Notes: generated by a model from the letters alone, not told the origin. A stretch of 64,000 nucleotides of DNA from JAVBNO01 sp031551485 (GCA_031551485.1 JAVBNO010000031.1:19942-83941), one strand, 5' to 3'. Counted from the stretch's first letter, positions 15,668-24,298 are shown. Program-made: numbers and translations.

Positions 15668-16846
15668 ATGAAGGATAAAGCTGCAAAGTTCGCGATGCAA
15701 CTTTTTTGGGGCGTCCTGGTATTCATTTGTTTTTCGATGTGCGCAATGGCTGAGGAGATCAGGGATCCATGTGATGGCCTGTCATTTTCCTGCGCGCGAT
15801 ATTTTAACTTTTCACAAACAAAAGATATCCTTACCGCATGGGAACTTTCTTCAACGCCCGACCCTACTTATCTTTCGATGATTTCTCCTAGCAGCGACGC
15901 GGTGGTGCTTTACGAAATTTCCGGGGCTTCTTCGCTTGATGTAGCCCTATACAGCGAAAAGGGGACCTTTGCGACTCGCACTGGCCAAGGGGATGAGTAC
16001 ATCATGGGTGCAGTTGTGCCCAGTTCGCTTGATGGCAGTTGGCAGCGCCTGCGATATAGTCGTGCCAATGATACAACTTATCTCCAGCAGCAGGGGCGTA
16101 TGATGCCGGGCATCTACTCGGCCAGCGGCGAAATTGCTTTTTCAGGTAACGAAACTTCCACCGGCCCGACGGTATGGTATGGGTTAACAATATGGGTATC
16201 TAACAACGGAATCGATTTTTACGAAACCGAAATGATGTTGTCACATGTGCAAATGATGGTGGGTGCCAACAGACACACTTCTTATTATGAGACCTACACC
16301 GCCATGATTCCGCCCGGCAGCAAATATATTAAACTCACCATCAATGATTGCCTATCATTTCGCAACAGCCAGAATCAGGGCTACCCCAATACACGGTCGG
16401 GCACCCAACGCTTGGCGCTGGTTGTTTTTACCGGCTCGCATTTGCAGGTGGGGCCACCAACAGCCCAGCTTGCTTCCTCTTCCCAGGCGGAACAAACCAC
16501 AGATTCGCTGGAAACATTGTTGTCTAAGCTGCTGGCCAATTCCAAAGAGGATGATAAGACATCATCCAAAGTCTCTTCCAGCGCCAAGGCGTCCACAAGT
16601 TCAAAGGCTTCTTCCGGTTCCAAAACCGCTTCCAATTCTAAATCCTCTTCCCCTCGACCGGGTTCCGCCTCTGCAACCCCAGACCAACAGGAGATACAGT
16701 ATTCAGTGGAACCCATCCCCCATGTGGTACAGGGTGCTGCCCGTTCCGCTGGCAACGGGCAAATATACGCTCTTATTTACATTGCTGCCGCCGCCGCGTT
16801 GATTTTCTATATTTTTCACCGGAATTTTAAACGCGGCCCATCATAG
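15668..16846 (+). CDS. Secreted, C-terminally membrane-anchored protein, unknown function
   Basis: A 392-residue surface protein. A signal peptide occupies about 1-28 (hydrophobic FWGVLVFICFSMCAMA then cleavage). A folded region of about 240 residues follows, rich in Tyr, Ser and aromatic residues, with beta-rich stretches such as VWYGLTIWVSNNGIDFYE and KYIKLTIND, which look like a jelly-roll or carbohydrate-binding fold. Next is a low-complexity Ser/Lys/Ala linker (about 285-340) and a C-terminal transmembrane helix (YALIYIAAAAALIFYIF) with a basic tail. No LPXTG sorting motif is present, so anchoring is by the membrane helix. I do not recognise the family. It stands alone, after about 200 AT-rich bases, and its stop is only 6 bases before the next promoter. 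Confidence 0.75.
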   Translation: MKDKAAKFAMQLFWGVLVFICFSMCAMAEEIRDPCDGLSFSCARYFNFSQTKDILTAWELSSTPDPTYLSMISPSSDAVVLYEISGASSLDVALYSEKGTFATRTGQGDEYIMGAVVPSSLDGSWQRLRYSRANDTTYLQQQGRMMPGIYSASGEIAFSGNETSTGPTVWYGLTIWVSNNGIDFYETEMMLSHVQMMVGANRHTSYYETYTAMIPPGSKYIKLTINDCLSFRNSQNQGYPNTRSGTQRLALVVFTGSHLQVGPPTAQLASSSQAEQTTDSLETLLSKLLANSKEDDKTSSKVSSSAKASTSSKASSGSKTASNSKSSSPRPGSASATPDQQEIQYSVEPIPHVVQGAARSAGNGQIYALIYIAAAAALIFYIFHRNFKRGPS

Positions 16847-16852
16847 TTTTTG

Positions 16853-16881
16853 TTGACAAATGGCCATTGGTTTGCTATTAT
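16853..16881 (+). promoter_or_regulatory. Sigma-A promoter for the Leu T-box transcript
   Basis: Consensus TTGACA at 16853-16858, a 17-base spacer and TATTAT at 16876-16881. The -35 box begins 6 bases after the stop codon of the upstream gene. Confidence 0.87.
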
Positions 16882-16889
16882 GTGCTAAG

Positions 16890-17197
16890 ACTTTATATAG
16901 CCAACGCGATGATGAGGAATAGTAGCCAACAGTTTTGCGCACAGAGAGCCGTGTTTGCTGAAAATCGGCAGCAGTACTTTTGGGGAACTCGCCTAGGAGC
17001 GGTCGACTGAAATGCGGATTGGTATTTGGCCAATTTGTAGATAGGTTCGAACGGAAGCCCACCGATACAGGGGTCAGGCGCTCGTGAATTTCCGGGATTC
17101 ATGGCCGCCGGTGAGTGGGCGCAATAGCGCCAATTGAAGTGGTAACGCGTGAGCCATCGGCTTTCGTCTTCTGTCAGCAGAAGGCGAGAGCTTTTTT
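16890..17197 (+). ncRNA. T-box leader, specifier CTC (Leu)
   Basis: A full T-box leader. GATGAGGAATAGTAG supplies the AGTA side of the specifier loop, AGAGAGCC the stem I bulge, and GGGGAA-CTC-GCCTAGGAGC the specifier (CTC at 16988-16990). The T-box core TTGAAGTGGTAACGCGTGAGC lies at 17134-17154. The terminator pairs GCTTTCGTCTTCTG (17160-17173) with CAGAAGGCGAGAGC (17178-17191) before six T. Spacing from codon to GAGC is six bases, exactly as in the Phe leader. TGGT implies discriminator A, consistent with tRNA-Leu. The leader precedes an acyl-CoA synthetase, not a Leu biosynthesis, transport or aminoacylation gene. Confidence 0.94.
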
Positions 17198-17272
17198 GTT
17201 TTTGTGTTTATCGCACATAAAGTCAAAAAGATTCAGTTTGTTTTGGCAAAATAAATATTGGAGGAATTGTCA

Positions 17273-18937
17273 ATGGAAAAATTGTTGGACAAAACAATCG
17301 GCGCAGTCATAGAAGAAAACGCAAGGTGTTTTCCTTTGGCACTAGCCGTCAAATATACCGACAGAGACTATCAGCGCAGCTGGCAGCAACTCAATGAAGA
17401 AGTGGATCGCTACGCCAAGGGTTTTTTGGCATGCGGCATCGGTAAAGGTGACCATGTGGCCATCTGGGCTACCAATATCCCCGAATGGTTGATCACCCTG
17501 TTCGCCACCGCTAAAATCGGCGCCGTACTCGTCACCGTTAACACCAGCTATAAAGTGTTCGAGGTGGAGTATTTGCTGCGCCAGTCGGACTCCAAAGCCA
17601 TTGTACTGATGGACGGTTTCAAAGATACTGAGTATGTCGACATCATCAACAAAATTTGTCCCATGCTGTCTGAATCGGTACCCGGTGATCTCGATAATCC
17701 CATGCTGCCTTGTCTTAAAACAGTCATCCACACCGGCACAAACCATCCCAAAGGCATGGTCGGCTGGGATGAACTGGAGAGTAAGGGCCAAAGCGTATCC
17801 GATGCGGAATTCCGTGGCCTTACGGAAACCCTTGACTGCAATGATGTCATTAATATGCAGTATACCTCCGGTACCACCGGCTTTCCCAAAGGCGTCATGC
17901 TTACTCACCGTAATATCGTCAACAACGGCCTTTGCATTGGCGACTGTATGAAATTAACTGGGGAAGATAAATTGTGTATTCCGGTGCCGTTTTTCCACTG
18001 TTTCGGCCTGGTGCTGGCCATCATGGCCTGCATCACCCACCACACAGCTATGGTACCCATCACCCATTTCCGGGCGCTGGATGTACTCAAAGCGGTTCAG
18101 GATGAGGAATGCACGGCGCTTCACGGCGTACCCACCATGTTCATCAGTCTTTTGGAACATCCTGACTTCTCCAAATTCCGTTTCCCCAAACTGCGCACCG
18201 GCATTATGGCGGGTTCACCTTGCCCGGTCAAAGTGATGCAGCAGGTGGTGGATGTGATGGGCGCCAAGGAAATTACCATCGCCTTTGGCCAGACTGAGTC
18301 GTCGCCGGTATGTACGCAAACCACCACAGACGATACGGTGGAAGTGCGGGTCAGTACCGTGGGCCGTGTCCTTCCCATGGTGGAGGCCAAAATTGTCGAT
18401 CCTGAAACAGGGGAGGAGCTGGGCCCCAATATGCCCGGCGAATTTTGCACCCGGGGTTATCATGTTATGAAGGGCTACTACAAAATGGAGGAAGCAACAG
18501 CCCAGGCTATCGATAAAAATGGCTGGCTCCACACCGGGGATATTGCAACTGTGGATAAAAACGGTTATTATAATATCACAGGACGCATTAAGGATATGAT
18601 CATCCGCGGTGGAGAGAATATTTATCCTAAGGAGATAGAGGAGTTTCTCTATACCCATCCCATGATTAAAGATGTCCAGGTCATTGCGGTTCCCAGCATC
18701 AAATATGGCGAAGAAGTCGCCGCCTGCATCGTCCTGAAGGACGGCGCGGAAATTGACGGCGAAGCTGTTAAAGAGTATGTTCGTGAACGGATGGCCAGGC
18801 ACAAAGTGCCCAGCTATGTGGCGTTTGTGGAAAGCTTTCCCATGACAGCCAGCGGCAAGGTGCAAAAGTACAAACTGCGGGAGTGGGCAATCGAAGAATT
18901 CGGGCTTAAAGATGCCACTGGTGTGGAAACAGCCTGA
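17273..18937 (+). CDS. Acyl-CoA synthetase (AMP-forming), FadD/YngI-like
   Basis: An ANL-superfamily ligase of 554 residues. A3 motif YTSGTTGFPKG at 197-207, A5 with FGQTESSPV, A7 LHTGDIATVD, A8 GRIKDMIIRGGENIYP, and catalytic Lys in PMTASGKVQKYKLRE near the C-terminus. It belongs to the FadD/YngI-type branch, distinct from the ACSM-like enzyme at 5.8 kb; the two are not recent duplicates. Start ATG 17273 has GGAGG 8 bases upstream; a TTG at 17258 in frame lies before that site. It is the only gene behind the Leu-specific T-box, 75 bases after the terminator. Activation of isovalerate or another branched acid for Leu synthesis would explain that control; this is inference. Classical fatty acid activation is the alternative. 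Confidence 0.9.
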   Translation: MEKLLDKTIGAVIEENARCFPLALAVKYTDRDYQRSWQQLNEEVDRYAKGFLACGIGKGDHVAIWATNIPEWLITLFATAKIGAVLVTVNTSYKVFEVEYLLRQSDSKAIVLMDGFKDTEYVDIINKICPMLSESVPGDLDNPMLPCLKTVIHTGTNHPKGMVGWDELESKGQSVSDAEFRGLTETLDCNDVINMQYTSGTTGFPKGVMLTHRNIVNNGLCIGDCMKLTGEDKLCIPVPFFHCFGLVLAIMACITHHTAMVPITHFRALDVLKAVQDEECTALHGVPTMFISLLEHPDFSKFRFPKLRTGIMAGSPCPVKVMQQVVDVMGAKEITIAFGQTESSPVCTQTTTDDTVEVRVSTVGRVLPMVEAKIVDPETGEELGPNMPGEFCTRGYHVMKGYYKMEEATAQAIDKNGWLHTGDIATVDKNGYYNITGRIKDMIIRGGENIYPKEIEEFLYTHPMIKDVQVIAVPSIKYGEEVAACIVLKDGAEIDGEAVKEYVRERMARHKVPSYVAFVESFPMTASGKVQKYKLREWAIEEFGLKDATGVETA

Positions 18938-19015
18938 TTGAATCTTGCTCACCAGTTATACATCGTACTCCCTGCAAATCGCCCTTTTTATGGGCAGATT
19001 CTAGGAGCGTGAACG

Positions 19016-20650
19016 TTGTTTATGGCGAACAAAGAACTCAACCTCTGTTTGGGGTGCATGTCGGAATTGCCGGAAGGCGAGACCACATGTCCTCTATGCG
19101 GTTTCCGTGAAGGCGAAAAAGCAAACCCGGATCATCTCTCTGTTGGCAATGCGCTGGCGGAGCGGTATTTGACTGGTAAAGCAGTGGCGTCTACCAGCCG
19201 GAATATCACCTACATAGGGTTTGATACGCAGGAAAAAGCAAAGGTTTACATTTGCGAGTATTTACCGAAGGGCCTGGCTAAACGCAACCATGCCACAGGG
19301 CGTGTGTTTGCTGTACCAGGAAAAGAAAAAGAGTTTGACGCCAAAACAGCGGATTACAACGATATGCTCTATGCCATCCAACGGGTTTCCAAAATAGAAG
19401 CGGTGGTTCCGCTTCATGAAATCATCCGCCAAAACGGCACTGTTTATGCTGTTTATCAATATATTCATACATTGACCCTTGGGGATTTTTTGACCCGCTG
19501 TGGGGGGAATTTGCGCTGGACAGCCGCAAAAAAATTCTTTATGCCCCTTTTGACCAGCCTTTCCAACCTGCATAACCAGGGCATCTATCACGGGCACATT
19601 TCGCCCCAGACGATTCAAGTGGATGAAACAGGAAAATTATGGTTATGGGATTTCGCTTTTTTCGATTTTCCAGAGGGCAAGGGCGAACTGGCCGCCGATT
19701 TGCAGCCGGGGTATTGTGCCCCCGAGCAATATGACAGCAACAGCTTTAAAGGCAGCTGGACGGATGTCTATGCCGTTGCCGCTGTGCTGTACCGTGCCCT
19801 CACCGGCACCAAGCCGGTGGTGGCCCCCGACCGGAAACTGCAGGACAATCTGTTGCCTGCTTTCCGTATGGACAAATCGATTCCCCACAATGTGTCTGAT
19901 GCCATCGAATCGGCTATGATATTGGACGTCGGCAGCCGAACACAAAATATGGACAGCTTTTCTGCCCAGCTTTTGGAGGAATCCGGAAGCAATACAGCCG
20001 TTTATGATAGCGAATCTCTTGGAAACTTGAAAACAGACAAAGATACCCATACCACAGGTGGCAGAAGGTATATGATCATCACAATGGTCGGGACATTCGT
20101 GCTGCTGATTACGATATTGGCCGTTCTTGCCAATACCTTGTTCCCTGATTTGTTTATTCCCAACAGCCCTTCTTCACCCAGCGATTTAAGCGAATTGTCA
20201 CTGGAAGACTCAAAACCCAACGAGGTCGAAGACCTGTTGCCGGATTTTGTAGGGGTGTTTGCTGAATCCATTCTCAAAAGCGTTCAATACACTGACCGGT
20301 ACGATTTTGTGGTGAAAGAAGAATACAACGATCAATTTCGCGAAGGGGTTATTTTTGACCAAACGCCGCCGTCTAAAACCCCTATGCCTAACAAAGGCAC
20401 CGTTATCTTATATGTCAGTAAGGGTGCGGAAACCGTCAAGATGCCGAAGCTGATTGGCAGCACAGTCGAATTTGCCAAAGAACAGTTGGCTGAAATGAAC
20501 ATCAAATTTGAAGTGGTGGAAGTTCCCAACGCGCCGGGTACACCCGGCCAGGTGATCGAGACATCCATACCCGCCGGCGAGGATGTCAATGTAGAGGAAG
20601 ACACCGTCATCATTTACACCCCCAAAGACATGATTATCATCATCAACTAA
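19016..20650 (+). CDS. Zinc-ribbon pseudokinase with PASTA domains
   Basis: A 544-residue membrane protein. Residues 11-28 form a zinc ribbon (CLGC and CPLC). About 45-325 form a protein-kinase-like domain that lacks key residues: the VAIK Lys is replaced (VYICEY), the HRD motif reads HGH at 192-194 with SPQT in place of KPEN, and DFG reads DFA; the APE motif (CAPEQY) remains. A transmembrane helix is at about 352-374, followed outside by two PASTA-like repeats (about 405-470 and 473-540; PKLIGSTVEFAKEQL). Active PASTA kinases (PrkC/IreK) bind muropeptides or lipid II and control the cell wall. This one is predicted to be a catalytically dead sensor or scaffold. TTG 19016 or ATG 19022 may be the start; AGGAGCG precedes both. 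Confidence 0.85.
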   Translation: MFMANKELNLCLGCMSELPEGETTCPLCGFREGEKANPDHLSVGNALAERYLTGKAVASTSRNITYIGFDTQEKAKVYICEYLPKGLAKRNHATGRVFAVPGKEKEFDAKTADYNDMLYAIQRVSKIEAVVPLHEIIRQNGTVYAVYQYIHTLTLGDFLTRCGGNLRWTAAKKFFMPLLTSLSNLHNQGIYHGHISPQTIQVDETGKLWLWDFAFFDFPEGKGELAADLQPGYCAPEQYDSNSFKGSWTDVYAVAAVLYRALTGTKPVVAPDRKLQDNLLPAFRMDKSIPHNVSDAIESAMILDVGSRTQNMDSFSAQLLEESGSNTAVYDSESLGNLKTDKDTHTTGGRRYMIITMVGTFVLLITILAVLANTLFPDLFIPNSPSSPSDLSELSLEDSKPNEVEDLLPDFVGVFAESILKSVQYTDRYDFVVKEEYNDQFREGVIFDQTPPSKTPMPNKGTVILYVSKGAETVKMPKLIGSTVEFAKEQLAEMNIKFEVVEVPNAPGTPGQVIETSIPAGEDVNVEEDTVIIYTPKDMIIIIN

Positions 20651-20679
20651 CCAAATACCATGTAGAGTGAGGAATTTTC

Positions 20680-21492
20680 ATGAAACTGGCTTTTTCAACA
20701 TTGGGATGCCCAGGCTGGACCTGGGATGAAATATTTGCAACCGCCAAAGATCTGCAGCTTAACGGCATTGAAATTCGCGGCATCGAAAATGAATTATATG
20801 CGCCGAATATTCGTCAGTTTGCGCCCGATAAGTTGACGGTTACCCTGCAAAAATTGCAAAGCGCCCAGCTCACGCTGCCTATGCTGGCTTCCGGCAGCTG
20901 CCTGGGCCTGGAGGGCAATCCCGGCTCCCAAATGGAGGATGCCAAAGCGTATATCGATTTAGCCAAAAGCGTGGGGGCCTCTTTTGTGCGGGTGATGATC
21001 ACTTCCACGCCCCACCCGGTAGATGCCGACCTTGTCCAAGCCAAAGCCAATTACATAGCGCTTTGTGACTACGCCAAGGGTACAGGCGTTCGCGTACTCA
21101 TTGAGACGAACGGCCTGCTGGCCGATTCTAAAGTCATGGCTGAGTTTTTGTCCGGCTGCGATGCCCAAACAGCAGGCGTGCTGTGGGATATCCACCATCC
21201 TTACCGTTATTTTGGCGAAAAACCTGCCGAGACGTGCCGCCTTTTGGGAAACTGGATTCAATACTGTCATGTCAAAGACTCTGTAATGGGGGAAAACGGC
21301 GTGACTTACCGGATGATGGGCTATGGCGATGTGCCAGTTTTCGACGCGCTGTCTACCCTCCAGGCCCAGGGCTATACTGGCTTTGTCTCGCTGGAGTGGG
21401 TGAAACGCTGGTGCCCAGACCTGGAAGAACCCGGCATTGTGTTTTCCCATTTTACCAGCTATATGCGCTATCTGTTCACCCAGCTTAAATAG
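20680..21492 (+). CDS. Sugar phosphate isomerase/epimerase family (TIM barrel)
   Basis: A 270-residue protein of the xylose isomerase-like AP_endonuc_2 family. The N-terminal motif MKLAFSTLGCPGWTWDEI and following ELRG-like IEIRGIENELY strand are typical of inosose dehydratase and sugar epimerase members. Metal-ligand candidates are Glu in VLIETNG, Asp and His in LWDIHHPYR, His in QYCHVKDS, and Glu in VSLEWVKRW near the C-terminus. It is cytoplasmic and presumably binds one divalent metal to isomerise a keto sugar or sugar phosphate; the substrate is unknown. It lies 29 bases after the pseudokinase gene, so may share its transcript, and ends at a perfect palindromic terminator. Confidence 0.85.
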   Translation: MKLAFSTLGCPGWTWDEIFATAKDLQLNGIEIRGIENELYAPNIRQFAPDKLTVTLQKLQSAQLTLPMLASGSCLGLEGNPGSQMEDAKAYIDLAKSVGASFVRVMITSTPHPVDADLVQAKANYIALCDYAKGTGVRVLIETNGLLADSKVMAEFLSGCDAQTAGVLWDIHHPYRYFGEKPAETCRLLGNWIQYCHVKDSVMGENGVTYRMMGYGDVPVFDALSTLQAQGYTGFVSLEWVKRWCPDLEEPGIVFSHFTSYMRYLFTQLK

Positions 21493-21510
21493 TGTTTTGC
21501 TTGTACGCTC

Positions 21511-21548
21511 AAAGCCTTTGCAGCATGTTAACATGCTGCAAAGGCTTT
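21511..21548. terminator. Perfect 38-bp palindromic bidirectional terminator
   Basis: The 38 bases are fully self-complementary: 17-bp arms beginning AAAGCCTTTGCAGCATG around a central TTAA. T runs follow on both strands in the arms (CTTTT). It serves the isomerase gene on plus and the DUF4363 gene on minus, whose last codons and stop (21530-21528) lie inside one arm. Confidence 0.9.
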
Positions 21549-21929
21549 TCCTATGTTCTCCCACCAGAATGGTGTTTCCGAATCCCACACATGTTGGATC
21601 AATATCTGTGCCGATTCCAATTCCGCCTTTAAATCTCCTATATGGTCATATTCAGCCAGGGCGGGCAGCTTGGCGACGACGGCAGTGATATCTTCCACTT
21701 TGTCGTGGCGCACATGGACCAGTAACCCATATTCCGATTTTTGCCAGTCATCGCAAAACGCCTCACATCGGATGATCACCTCCGCTTGTTCCCCTGCGGC
21801 TATCGCGTCTTCAATCGCGCCGATATGTGCCAGCATGCGGGTCCGGACGTAATCCAGGTGAATGAGGGAAGCGATGCAAATCATAAAAGTAGCTGCAAAA
21901 ATCGCAACGGCAATTTTCACCCTTTTCAT
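21528..21929 (-). CDS. DUF4363 family membrane-anchored protein
   Basis: A 133-residue protein with one N-terminal transmembrane helix (VKIAVAIFAATFMICIASLI) and a helical extracytoplasmic part. The pattern, including a WQKSEYGLLVHVRHDKVEDI segment and a C-terminal SETPFWWENIGKAF, fits DUF4363, a family found next to DUF421 genes in sporulating Clostridia. Molecular function is unknown. The ATG overlaps the stop of the upstream DUF421 gene by 4 bases (ATGA), so the two are coupled. The stop codon is inside the palindromic terminator, so the terminator arm encodes the C-terminal residues. Confidence 0.82.
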   Translation of the reverse strand: MKRVKIAVAIFAATFMICIASLIHLDYVRTRMLAHIGAIEDAIAAGEQAEVIIRCEAFCDDWQKSEYGLLVHVRHDKVEDITAVVAKLPALAEYDHIGDLKAELESAQILIQHVWDSETPFWWENIGKAFAAC

Positions 21930-22615
21930 GGCTGCCTCTCCTTTGGCACCAAAAAGTAGGTGGCGCTCCGGTCACAGGTCATCATAAATACGTCCTGCAA
22001 CCTATATCCCTTTTCTTGCAGCACACTCTCCAGCCAGGACTGGGATAAACGGCAGAAGGCAAGGCCTTCAGGCACTACACTCCCATCGCAGACGATGAGG
22101 GCGGGCGGCGCCTGACCAGCTGCATCCGGGGTTATATTCACCATTTTGGCCGTAACCGCTTGGGCTTCTATTTTTTGATAAACAGAAAGCCGCCCGGTTG
22201 TCTCCACTACGGCATAGTCCACATCCCGGATATCAAAAATATTGCTGCTGCGCAGTTGTTCCATCAAATCATCTACTGAAAGGCGCAGGTTTTTCATCTG
22301 CGCCTGGTCAATTTGACCATCCTGTATGACAACAATCGGATTGCCGGATACCAGCTGGCGCACCTTGCGGTGGTGCAGCCCAATGGCGGAAATGGTTACC
22401 TCAAAGCTTACCAGCAGCAGGATGGGAATAATGCCGGCGGCCAGGGGCACATTGGTGTCCTCCACCGGCAACGTTGCCAAATTGGAGATCAAAATGGTTA
22501 CCACCAGTTCCGACGGCTGCAACTCGCCCAGTTGGCGTTTGCCCATTACACGCAAGGCAAAAATAATAATAAAATACACAATCACTGTGCGCACAATGGT
22601 TACATACACAAACAA
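21926..22615 (-). CDS. DUF421 (YetF-like) membrane protein
   Basis: A 229-residue protein with three N-terminal membrane helices (about 5-25, 35-58, 60-80) and a soluble C-terminal DUF421 domain. The family motif MGKRQLGELQPSELVVTILISNLATLP is present, as is the RQLVSGNPIVVIQDG strand pair. DUF421 proteins (YetF, YdfS, the 2Duf protein) are associated with spore membranes, and 2Duf raises spore heat resistance in Bacillus; the role here is inferred from that and from the divergent germinant receptor operon. The start is TTG 22615 or GTG 22609; a GGGGTG ribosome binding site lies in a hairpin arm just upstream, and its spacing better suits the GTG. Confidence 0.87.
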   Translation of the reverse strand: MFVYVTIVRTVIVYFIIIFALRVMGKRQLGELQPSELVVTILISNLATLPVEDTNVPLAAGIIPILLLVSFEVTISAIGLHHRKVRQLVSGNPIVVIQDGQIDQAQMKNLRLSVDDLMEQLRSSNIFDIRDVDYAVVETTGRLSVYQKIEAQAVTAKMVNITPDAAGQAPPALIVCDGSVVPEGLAFCRLSQSWLESVLQEKGYRLQDVFMMTCDRSATYFLVPKERQP

Positions 22616-22618
22616 TCA

Positions 22619-22648
22619 CCCCAGGTTAGTATGAGTCTGGGGCTTTTT
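22619..22648 (+). terminator. Terminator-like hairpin at the 5' end of the DUF421 gene
   Basis: CCCCAG (22619-22624) pairs with CTGGGG (22637-22642), followed on plus by CTTTTTG. On plus it could stop antisense transcription. On minus its 3' arm contains the likely ribosome binding site of the DUF421 gene and might mask it. Confidence 0.5.
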
Positions 22649-22747
22649 GTTATGTAATATTTTGCAACATTCAACCACATCCCATTACATAATGTGCCAG
22701 AATGCCGGTCATAATGAATTTGGAGGACTTTAGCAGGGAGGCGAAGA

Positions 22748-24298
22748 ATGATGGGGCTGTTTAGCTGGCTTCATGACGGACAGATTGAAGGGTACCAGGA
22801 ATCACATCCCAGCAAAGATAAAGACAACAAGCTGACAGGCAATCTTTTGGATGATCTCATTGAAATCAAGCGGCAAAGCGGAAACACAGCGGATATGATT
22901 TACCGGGAAATTGAGGTATCGGGTATCAAAACGGCGTTGATTATGTGCGAAGGTCTTTTTAACACCCAGCTGGTGATCGAAGGCGTTGTAGAACCCCTTA
23001 TGCAATATCCGCCCATTGCCACCACACCTGAAACCCTTCTTGGCTGGATTCGCCAGCAGGCGGTGATGGCGCCCGACCAAAAAGAGCTTTACACATTTGG
23101 GGAGCTCTTTGAATTTGTCATGTCCGGTTTCGTTGTCATCCTCGTAGACGGCTTAACCATGGGCGTGGCGCTGGGGTTACAGGGCTTTTCCTTTCGGAGC
23201 ATCAGCGAACCTTCCTCCGAGGTCAACGTCAAAGGTTCCCGGGAAGGCTTTGTGGAGGCACTGCGTATCAATGTGTCAATGCTCCGCCGCCGGGTCAAAA
23301 GTCCTACCCTTAAGGTGGAATATTTCAATGTGGGCACCCGCAGCACAACAGCCGCCTGCCTTGTCTATTTTTCAGACATTGTCCCCGATAAGATGTTGGA
23401 GAAAATCCGATATAAGCTAAGCAAAGTGACAATGGAAATGGTGTTGGACAGCGGGCAAATACAACCTTTTTTGGCCAGCAGGCCGCTCTCTATTTTTTCC
23501 GGCACCGGCTCCACCGAGCGTCCGGATACACTGGCTGCCAAATTGGGGGAGGGCCGTGTGGGCATTTTATTGGATGGCAGCCCCTTTGCTCTCATCGTGC
23601 CTTATTTATTGGTGGAACACTTTCAAAGCTTCGATGACTATATCCACAGACCTTACTTCGCTCTTTTTGTACGAATGATCAAATACATGGCTTTCTTTGT
23701 CGCCACCCTGCTGCCGGGGATGTATGTGGCCGTGGTGAAGTTTCACCCGGAGCTATTGCCGAAACTGTTTCTCTTCAATGTGGCGGCCGCCAGCAAAGAA
23801 ACCCCTTTTCCCATTCTGCTGGAAATGCTGCTGATCAATCTTATGTATGAAATTATGCGGGAAGCGGGGCTTAGAATGCCCCGCCCCATAGGACATGCCG
23901 TCAGTCTTGTGGGCGGCCTTGTCATCGGCGATGCCGCCGTCCGGGCGGGCATTGTTGGCGCTCCTATCGTCATCATTGTGGCGGTGACAGCTATCAGCGC
24001 TTTTGTGTTGCCTTCCCTTTATGACGTCATTACACTGTTGCGTTTTGGTCTTATCATTGTGGGAGGCATCTGGGGCGCCTTTGGGCTTACGCTGGCATTG
24101 GCCATGGTGTTTATAAGCATGTGCTCCGTCGAAGTGCTGGGCATACCTCTCACCACCACTGCTTCACCTATCAGCCTTTACGGCCTGCGGGACACCTTTT
24201 TCCGCCTTGGCTGGCGGCGGCTCCAGGAGCGACGGATGGTAGTTGACCAGCTTCCCGGTTCGGACATTCATTCGGGAGGGGGCATGAAAGATGAATGA
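22748..24298 (+). CDS. gerA: Spore germination protein, GerA family A subunit
   Basis: The A subunit of a Ger-type germinant receptor in the spore inner membrane, 516 residues. A large cytoplasmic N-terminal domain (about 1-300) is followed by about five membrane helices (about 300-480). Conserved family segments are visible: VLVDGLTMGVALGLQGF-type text after the first domain, the EPSSEVNVKGSREGFVE loop (the Arg-Gly-Pro-like signature), RPYFALFVRMIKYMAFF and PLTTTASPISLYGLRD-like text near the end. Ribosome binding site AGGGAGG lies before the start ATG. It is first of the three-gene operon and its stop overlaps the next start by 8 bases. Confidence 0.95.
   Translation: MMGLFSWLHDGQIEGYQESHPSKDKDNKLTGNLLDDLIEIKRQSGNTADMIYREIEVSGIKTALIMCEGLFNTQLVIEGVVEPLMQYPPIATTPETLLGWIRQQAVMAPDQKELYTFGELFEFVMSGFVVILVDGLTMGVALGLQGFSFRSISEPSSEVNVKGSREGFVEALRINVSMLRRRVKSPTLKVEYFNVGTRSTTAACLVYFSDIVPDKMLEKIRYKLSKVTMEMVLDSGQIQPFLASRPLSIFSGTGSTERPDTLAAKLGEGRVGILLDGSPFALIVPYLLVEHFQSFDDYIHRPYFALFVRMIKYMAFFVATLLPGMYVAVVKFHPELLPKLFLFNVAAASKETPFPILLEMLLINLMYEIMREAGLRMPRPIGHAVSLVGGLVIGDAAVRAGIVGAPIVIIVAVTAISAFVLPSLYDVITLLRFGLIIVGGIWGAFGLTLALAMVFISMCSVEVLGIPLTTTASPISLYGLRDTFFRLGWRRLQERRMVVDQLPGSDIHSGGGMKDE

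Noticed and set aside
16553..16690. Ser/Lys repeats in the secreted protein as a possible tandem repeat
   Set aside because: Low-complexity stalk without a fixed unit length at the DNA level.
18977..19000. GCCC/GGGC hairpin before the pseudokinase gene
   Set aside because: The stem is short and lacks a T tail in the right place, so I do not call a terminator.
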